Source: Nocardia niigatensis NBRC 100131 (GTDB lineage: Bacteria > Actinomycetota > Actinomycetes > Mycobacteriales > Mycobacteriaceae). From it: DNA of 64,000 bases. Below, piece by piece: positions 60,150-64,000 of this stretch. A program made the position numbers and the translations under genes. The first letter of the stretch is position 1. The number at the start of each line of letters is the position of its first letter. The notes below the pieces were generated by a model. The model worked only from the letters and a program-made list of their open reading frames with translations. It had not been told where the DNA came from and ran no database searches. Location: NCBI RefSeq assembly GCF_000308655.1, contig NZ_BAGC01000048.1, forward strand, positions 89,295 to 153,294, read 5' to 3'.

Positions 60150-61763
60150 TCATGCGGTCATCCCATCGGACGCCTCGCCCGACTCACCCAGCTCCAGCCC
60201 GAAATCCCCCAGATCGAACAGCCCGAGCGCCGCATCGGCCTCCGCCGCATCCGCCCCCCGTACCGACCCATCGAACCCGGCCGCACTCACCACCCGCGCC
60301 GCGACCTCGGCCCCACCGTCCACCCGAGCGACACCCACCGATCCGAGTCCGGCACCCGCCCCCGGCGCATCGGCACCATCGGGCGCAGTGAACAACGCAC
60401 CATCCCCGACAGCGGAAACCTCAACCGGCACAGTGGCACTCGTTGCACCGCCGTCGGCCGGTCCGTCGGCCACGACGGAGACGACCAGCGCGGCAGCCAC
60501 ATCACCTTCGACACCTGCGGCGATCGGATCACCCGACACGGCCTCGACAGGCACCGCAAACGCTTCGGCGACCGCGGGCGGAGAAACCGGCGCGGCGGTT
60601 GCGGCGGGTGTGGGAAGGCTGCGGGGGCTGTCGGATTCGCGGGTGGCGGCGGCCAAGGCGCGTTCGAGCCAGGTCATTTCGCCAGGGGTGGGGGTGCCGC
60701 GGACGTCGGACAGGAAGCTCTGGGCTATCTCGGTGTCGCGGCGGCCGTGCACACGTTCGCGGTAGCGGAGTTCCTGGTTGCCCTCGGGGCGTTGCCATTC
60801 CACGTGGACGGCGTGCGGGAAGCGGTCACGGAGGCGGCGCAGGGCGTCCACCGGGCGTGCCTCGTCGGTGAGGGTGGCCGAGACATAGTGGGATTCGGCT
60901 TCGGCGTGCTCCGGGGATTCCAGCAGGGATTCCAGGGGGCCGGTGAGTTGCGACAGGCCGCGCACCACCGGCAGATCGTGACGCTGGACGGCGGACAGGC
61001 CGGACGCGTCGAGATCGACGATCCAGACCGCCTTGCGGTGCGAGCGCTCCCCGAACGAATACGGCAGCGGCGAACCCGAATAGCGGACCGACTCCGACAG
61101 AGTCTGCGGGGAGTGCAGGTGGCCGAGCGCCACATAGTCGATCCCCGCGAAGGCCGACAGCGGCACCGTCTCCACGCCCCCGACCGAAATGGACCGCTCC
61201 GACCCGGTGGCCTCGCCGCCCACCACGAAGGCGTGCGCCAGCACCACGGACCGCGTCCCCGGCCGCCCCGCCAGATCCGCGCGCACCAGACTCATGGCCG
61301 CGTCCAGGATCTCGGCATGCGAACGCGCCTGCGGCACGCCCAATTCCGCCCGGGTGATCTCCGGCTCCAGGTACGGAATGCCGTAGAAGGCAATTTCACC
61401 GAACGAATCGGACAGCATGATCGGCCGCGCCACATCCGCGATCCGGCAGCGCAAATGCAATCCGCCCGCCGCCGCGAAACTGCCGAGCGCACCGAGCCGA
61501 GTGGGCGAGTCGTGATTACCGGAGGTGGCGACAATCGTCGCCCCCGCCGCCCGAATTGCCTCGAATCCCCGATTGCACACCGCGATCGCATCCGCGCTGG
61601 GAATGGAACGGTCGTACACATCCCCCGGCAGCGCCACCACATCCACCCCCTCGGCCCGCACCAATTCCGCGATGGCCTGCAGTGAGCACTCCTGATCGGG
61701 CAGCAGATCGACGCCATGAAAGGTGCGCCCGATATGCCAGTCGGAGGTGTGCAGGATCCGCAT
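60150..61763 (-). CDS. sbcD: Nuclease SbcCD exonuclease subunit SbcD with an unusual C-terminal extension
   Basis: 537 residues. Mre11-type phosphoesterase motifs: HTSDWHIG (Asp8, His10), LPGDVYDR, TSGNHDSPTRLG, VVLAHAFVVGG and ALGHLHSPQ, all present. The catalytic part and capping domain end near residue 385 (TPTPGEMTWLERALA). The remaining 150 residues are a low-complexity Ala/Val/Gly/Asp run (AAPVSPPAVAEAFAVPVEAV and similar), ending in the acidic LGLFDLGDFGLELGESGEAS. Family members usually stop near 380-410 residues. The sbcC gene lies 94 bases downstream. Confidence 0.95.
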   Translation of the reverse strand: MRILHTSDWHIGRTFHGVDLLPDQECSLQAIAELVRAEGVDVVALPGDVYDRSIPSADAIAVCNRGFEAIRAAGATIVATSGNHDSPTRLGALGSFAAAGGLHLRCRIADVARPIMLSDSFGEIAFYGIPYLEPEITRAELGVPQARSHAEILDAAMSLVRADLAGRPGTRSVVLAHAFVVGGEATGSERSISVGGVETVPLSAFAGIDYVALGHLHSPQTLSESVRYSGSPLPYSFGERSHRKAVWIVDLDASGLSAVQRHDLPVVRGLSQLTGPLESLLESPEHAEAESHYVSATLTDEARPVDALRRLRDRFPHAVHVEWQRPEGNQELRYRERVHGRRDTEIAQSFLSDVRGTPTPGEMTWLERALAAATRESDSPRSLPTPAATAAPVSPPAVAEAFAVPVEAVSGDPIAAGVEGDVAAALVVSVVADGPADGGATSATVPVEVSAVGDGALFTAPDGADAPGAGAGLGSVGVARVDGGAEVAARVVSAAGFDGSVRGADAAEADAALGLFDLGDFGLELGESGEASDGMTA

Positions 61764-62076
61764 GCCGGAAGACGCTATTAGATCCCCCCGACAGACTGGG
61801 CCGTACCCTGGCGAGTCCTAACGAACACGCCGTTGTATAGCGCTGCGCACGGCGCCGCAGAGCTCTGTGCGCGTCTGCGCACACCACGCTGGTTTGCGTA
61901 TGCCAGGGCGACAACTGATTTCGCAACGGTCGGGATAACTCACCGGGTACGGCCAGCATCGGATCGTCACCCAACCGCCGGCACGGGTGCGAAACGGGCC
62001 ACGGCTCACAGTCATCCGCCAAAGTCTCGGAGAGGCGGCACAGCTTTGTCGGTGGGGTCCGGCACTATCTCTGGCC
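61764..62076. other. Gap between sbcD and rmuC containing repeat NR1-D
   Basis: Divergent gap of about 310 bases. The left 140 bases hold the sbcD promoter side; no SOS-type box is seen. The right part is NR1 copy D (61908-62041) and 35 bases leading to the rmuC ATG. Confidence 0.5.
61908..62041 (+). repeat. Dispersed repeat family NR1, copy D
   Basis: It begins GCGACAACTGATTTCG and ends CGGAGAGGCGGCAC, 35 bases before the rmuC start. It has the shared blocks TAACTCACCGGGTACGGCCAG and CAACCGCCGGCACGGGTGC. The middle (AACGGGCCACGGCTCACAG) is more diverged than in copies B and C. Confidence 0.82.
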
Positions 62077-63219
62077 ATGACCGCACCGATGCTGTTCGCG
62101 CTGCTGTTGGTGTTCGTATCGGGGCTGGCCCTGGGCTGGCTCGGGCATGCCGCGCGCGCGGGGCAGCGCGCGGCGGTGGCCGAGGCGCGGCTGGCGGCCG
62201 TGCGGGACAACGAGCGGCTGTTGCGGCAATCACTCGGCGCGGCCAGCGAGGACGCGGCGCGACGGCAGTCCCATGCCATCGGTGCGCTGGTCGATCCGCT
62301 GCGGGAGGCGGTCGGCAGCCTCGACCGTCACATTCGCGAGGTCGAGCACAACCGCATCAACGCGTACTCCGGGCTGCGCGAACAGGTTGCGGGCATGCAG
62401 CGGATGTCCCACCAGTTGTCCACGCAGACCGGTCAATTGGTGGCCGCCCTCCGGGCGCCCCAGGTGCGCGGCCGCTGGGGCGAGATCCAGCTCGAGCGGG
62501 TGGTCGAGCTGGCCGGCATGGCCCGGCACTGTGATTTCGACACCCAGGTCACCCGCCGCGGCGATACGGTCGTGCGCCCGGATCTGGTGGTCCGCCTCTC
62601 CGGCGGCCGCCAGATCGTGGTGGACGCCAAGGTGCCCTGCACCGCCTTCCTCGATGCGGCGGGTACCGAGGACCCGCGCGAGCGCGACGACCATCTGGCC
62701 CGCCACGCCCGGCATCTGCGCAACCATGTGGATCAGCTGGCCGCCAAGGAGTACTGGGCGGCCTTCGATCCCTCCCCCGAGTTCGTGGTCCTGTTCGTGC
62801 CCGGCGATCCGTTCCTGGACGCGGCCCTCACCACCGACTCGGGATTGCTCGAGTACGCCTTCGGTCGCAATGTGGTCCTGGCGACGCCCACCACACTCAT
62901 GGCCCTGCTGCGCACGGTCGCGCTGGGCTGGCGGCAGGAGGCGCTGTCGGCGGACATGGCGGTGATCCAGCAGCTGGGCCGCGAGCTCTACACCCGGCTC
63001 GGCACCACCGGCCGCCACCTGGACCGGCTGGGCGCGCAGCTGGGCAAGGCCGTCGACGCCTACAACCACACGGTGGCGTCGGTGGAGTCGCGGGTCATGG
63101 TGACCGCCCGGAAACTGCACGACCTGGAGATCGCGGACGGCCCAGTGCCTGAAGTCCGCAGGGTCGAGAGCTGGCCGCGCGCAGTCGGCTTCGCAGATGC
63201 GACGGATCGCGACGGCTGA
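62077..63219 (+). CDS. rmuC: DNA recombination protein RmuC family
   Basis: 380 residues: one N-terminal membrane helix (MLFALLLVFVSGLALGWLG), a coiled-coil region (to about residue 110), then the RmuC nuclease-like core with APQVRGRWGEIQLERVVELA, VRPDLVVRLSGGRQIVVDAK, FVVLFVPGDPFLDAALT and LLRTVALGWRQEALSADM. The family limits inversions at repeats and its core has a PD-(D/E)XK-like fold, with Asp in RPDLVV and Asp-x-Lys in VVDAKV. It is membrane-anchored. It lies divergent from sbcCD, a fitting neighbour for repair. Confidence 0.93.
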   Translation: MTAPMLFALLLVFVSGLALGWLGHAARAGQRAAVAEARLAAVRDNERLLRQSLGAASEDAARRQSHAIGALVDPLREAVGSLDRHIREVEHNRINAYSGLREQVAGMQRMSHQLSTQTGQLVAALRAPQVRGRWGEIQLERVVELAGMARHCDFDTQVTRRGDTVVRPDLVVRLSGGRQIVVDAKVPCTAFLDAAGTEDPRERDDHLARHARHLRNHVDQLAAKEYWAAFDPSPEFVVLFVPGDPFLDAALTTDSGLLEYAFGRNVVLATPTTLMALLRTVALGWRQEALSADMAVIQQLGRELYTRLGTTGRHLDRLGAQLGKAVDAYNHTVASVESRVMVTARKLHDLEIADGPVPEVRRVESWPRAVGFADATDRDG

Positions 63220-63275
63220 GGCTGGACACGTCTGCCCCGTTGAGCGGCCGTTTTACCGGCGCGGAAAGGTTCGCG

Positions 63276-63392
63276 GCGCGTCTCGTTCCGGACTGACGTA
63301 GCGGGGGAGCGAAGCGGAGGAGCGAAGGAGGGAAGAACGAACATCCAGCGCCGCGAACCCGCCCGGAGCGCAGCGGAGGGCAAATTGGACAG
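63276..63392 (+). repeat. Dispersed repeat family NR2, copy 3
   Basis: Here just beyond rmuC: CCGGACTGACGTAGCGGGGG, GAGCGAAGCGGAGGAGCG, GGAGGGAAG, GCCGCGAACCCGC, CCGGAGCGCAGCGGAGGG, AAATTGGACAG. It is the closest match to copy 1 in the purine-rich half. It fills much of the rmuC to DUF6542 gap. Confidence 0.78.
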
Positions 63393-63458
63393 AGCTTCCG
63401 CATACCCGTGTGATGTCGCCTGCCTCGCCAAACACCGATATGCCCTAGTGTGCTTGAC

Positions 63459-64000
63459 GTGGCAGTTACCCAACGCGAGCGAACCGAGGTGCCCCCGTCG
63501 CACCGTTCGATCCTGCCGTCGGTTCCCGGCGTCCCCGCCGGAGCCGCCGTACTGATCGCTGTGACGTGCACGTTCATCGGGCTCCTGATCGACGCTCAGA
63601 GCGCCGGTACTCGACCACAGGGCAACGAACTGACCGGATCCTTCGCCACGCTGTATGTGGCCGGCTGCGTGGTGGCCGTGCTCGCGGTCCGCTACCGGGG
63701 ACTGTTCACGACGCTGGTACTGCCGCCGCTGCTGCTCTTCTTCGCGGTGCCGCTGGCCTACCAATTCCTATTCGGGTCCGCCGGCAGTCTCAAGCTGAAG
63801 GACATCCTGCTGAACCTGGCCATCCCACTGGTGAATCGGTTCCCCACCATGGCCCTGGCCACCGTGATCGTGCTGATCGCCGGTGGGGTCCGCATCGGGC
63901 TGCACCTCCGCGAGAGCAAGGACGGCGCGACCGGCGAACCGCGCACCGCCCGGGCCCGTGCCACCCGCCCCGGCAGCGCCCGCGCCCAGCGCACCCGCTC
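63459..64000 (+). CDS. DUF6542 membrane protein (cut by window edge)
   Basis: About 180 residues seen, no stop before the edge. A short basic N terminus is followed by four membrane helices (AAVLIAVTCTFIGLLIDAQ, LYVAGCVVAVLAVRYRGLF, VLPPLLLFFAVPLAYQFLF and MALATVIVLIAGGVRIGLH) and then an Arg/Ala-rich tail. The motif QSAGTRPQGNELTGSFATLY fits DUF6542, normally found near ychF and ispH in mycobacteria. Here the 43-62 kb block separates it from ychF. GTG 63450 is an in-frame alternative; the message may be leaderless. Confidence 0.85.
   Translation, partial: MAVTQRERTEVPPSHRSILPSVPGVPAGAAVLIAVTCTFIGLLIDAQSAGTRPQGNELTGSFATLYVAGCVVAVLAVRYRGLFTTLVLPPLLLFFAVPLAYQFLFGSAGSLKLKDILLNLAIPLVNRFPTMALATVIVLIAGGVRIGLHLRESKDGATGEPRTARARATRPGSARAQRTR

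Noticed and set aside
61764..61907. An SOS box controlling sbcCD
   Set aside because: I looked for a mycobacterial-type TCGAAC-N4-GTTCGA pattern in the sbcD upstream gap and in front of the Ada-AlkA gene and found none.

Overview
This window comes from a high-GC, mycolic-acid-type actinomycete, most likely a Nocardia. The evidence is the mycothiol gene mshB, the coenzyme F420 gene fbiC, a PimE-like mannosyltransferase, the LpqW-like lipoprotein, a DtxR/IdeR-type iron box, many GTG/TTG starts and strong third-position GC. From memory, the stretch from dapC to the Rv1157c-like gene follows the Mycobacterium tuberculosis Rv1157c-Rv1178 neighbourhood. No database search was possible.

Layout. 0-20 kb is the conserved core: a cholesterol oxidase cut by the left edge, tRNA-Asp, dapC-fdxA, fbiC, a secreted propeller-like protein, two PH-domain membrane proteins, an FAD oxidase, a lpqW-mshB-small ORF-membrane protein operon, typA, a Cys-rich micro-protein behind an iron box, a pterin dehydratase, a decayed pimE copy and an intact pimE. 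20-33 kb holds mostly secreted or regulatory accessory genes: a Ser-triplet repeat protein, a DUF1906 protein, a duplicated-domain protein, a CHAP protein, a 1248-residue SARP/AAA regulator divergent from an MmyB-like sensor, a GNAT, a deaminase, an endoglycoceramidase-like GH5 and an F420-type oxidoreductase. 33.3-42.9 kb is a patchwork island with two pairs of long direct repeats, a truncated integrase, an Ltp-family protein, two paralogous lipoproteins and a UbiB-type kinase. One repeat is a second copy of the 3' end and terminator of ychF, so the island appears to abut ychF. 43-48 kb has ychF, remnants of a WYL regulator and a PIN toxin, a GH43-like protein, an alpha/beta hydrolase and an MHS transporter. 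48-64 kb carries a sugar ABC importer without an ATPase, cstA-ybdD, an ada/alkA-ogt repair operon, a DUF2277 gene, sbcCD, rmuC and a DUF6542 gene cut by the right edge.

Themes. Redox and cofactor chemistry (F420, mycothiol, 7Fe ferredoxin) and cell-envelope mannolipids dominate the left half. DNA repair (Ada/AlkA, Ogt, SbcCD, RmuC) dominates the right end.

The most distinctive non-coding signal is two unnamed dispersed repeat families. One is about 135 bp with four copies. The other is about 120 bp with three copies. They sit in intergenic gaps in either orientation across the core genome. I found no CRISPR array and no complete known defence system.
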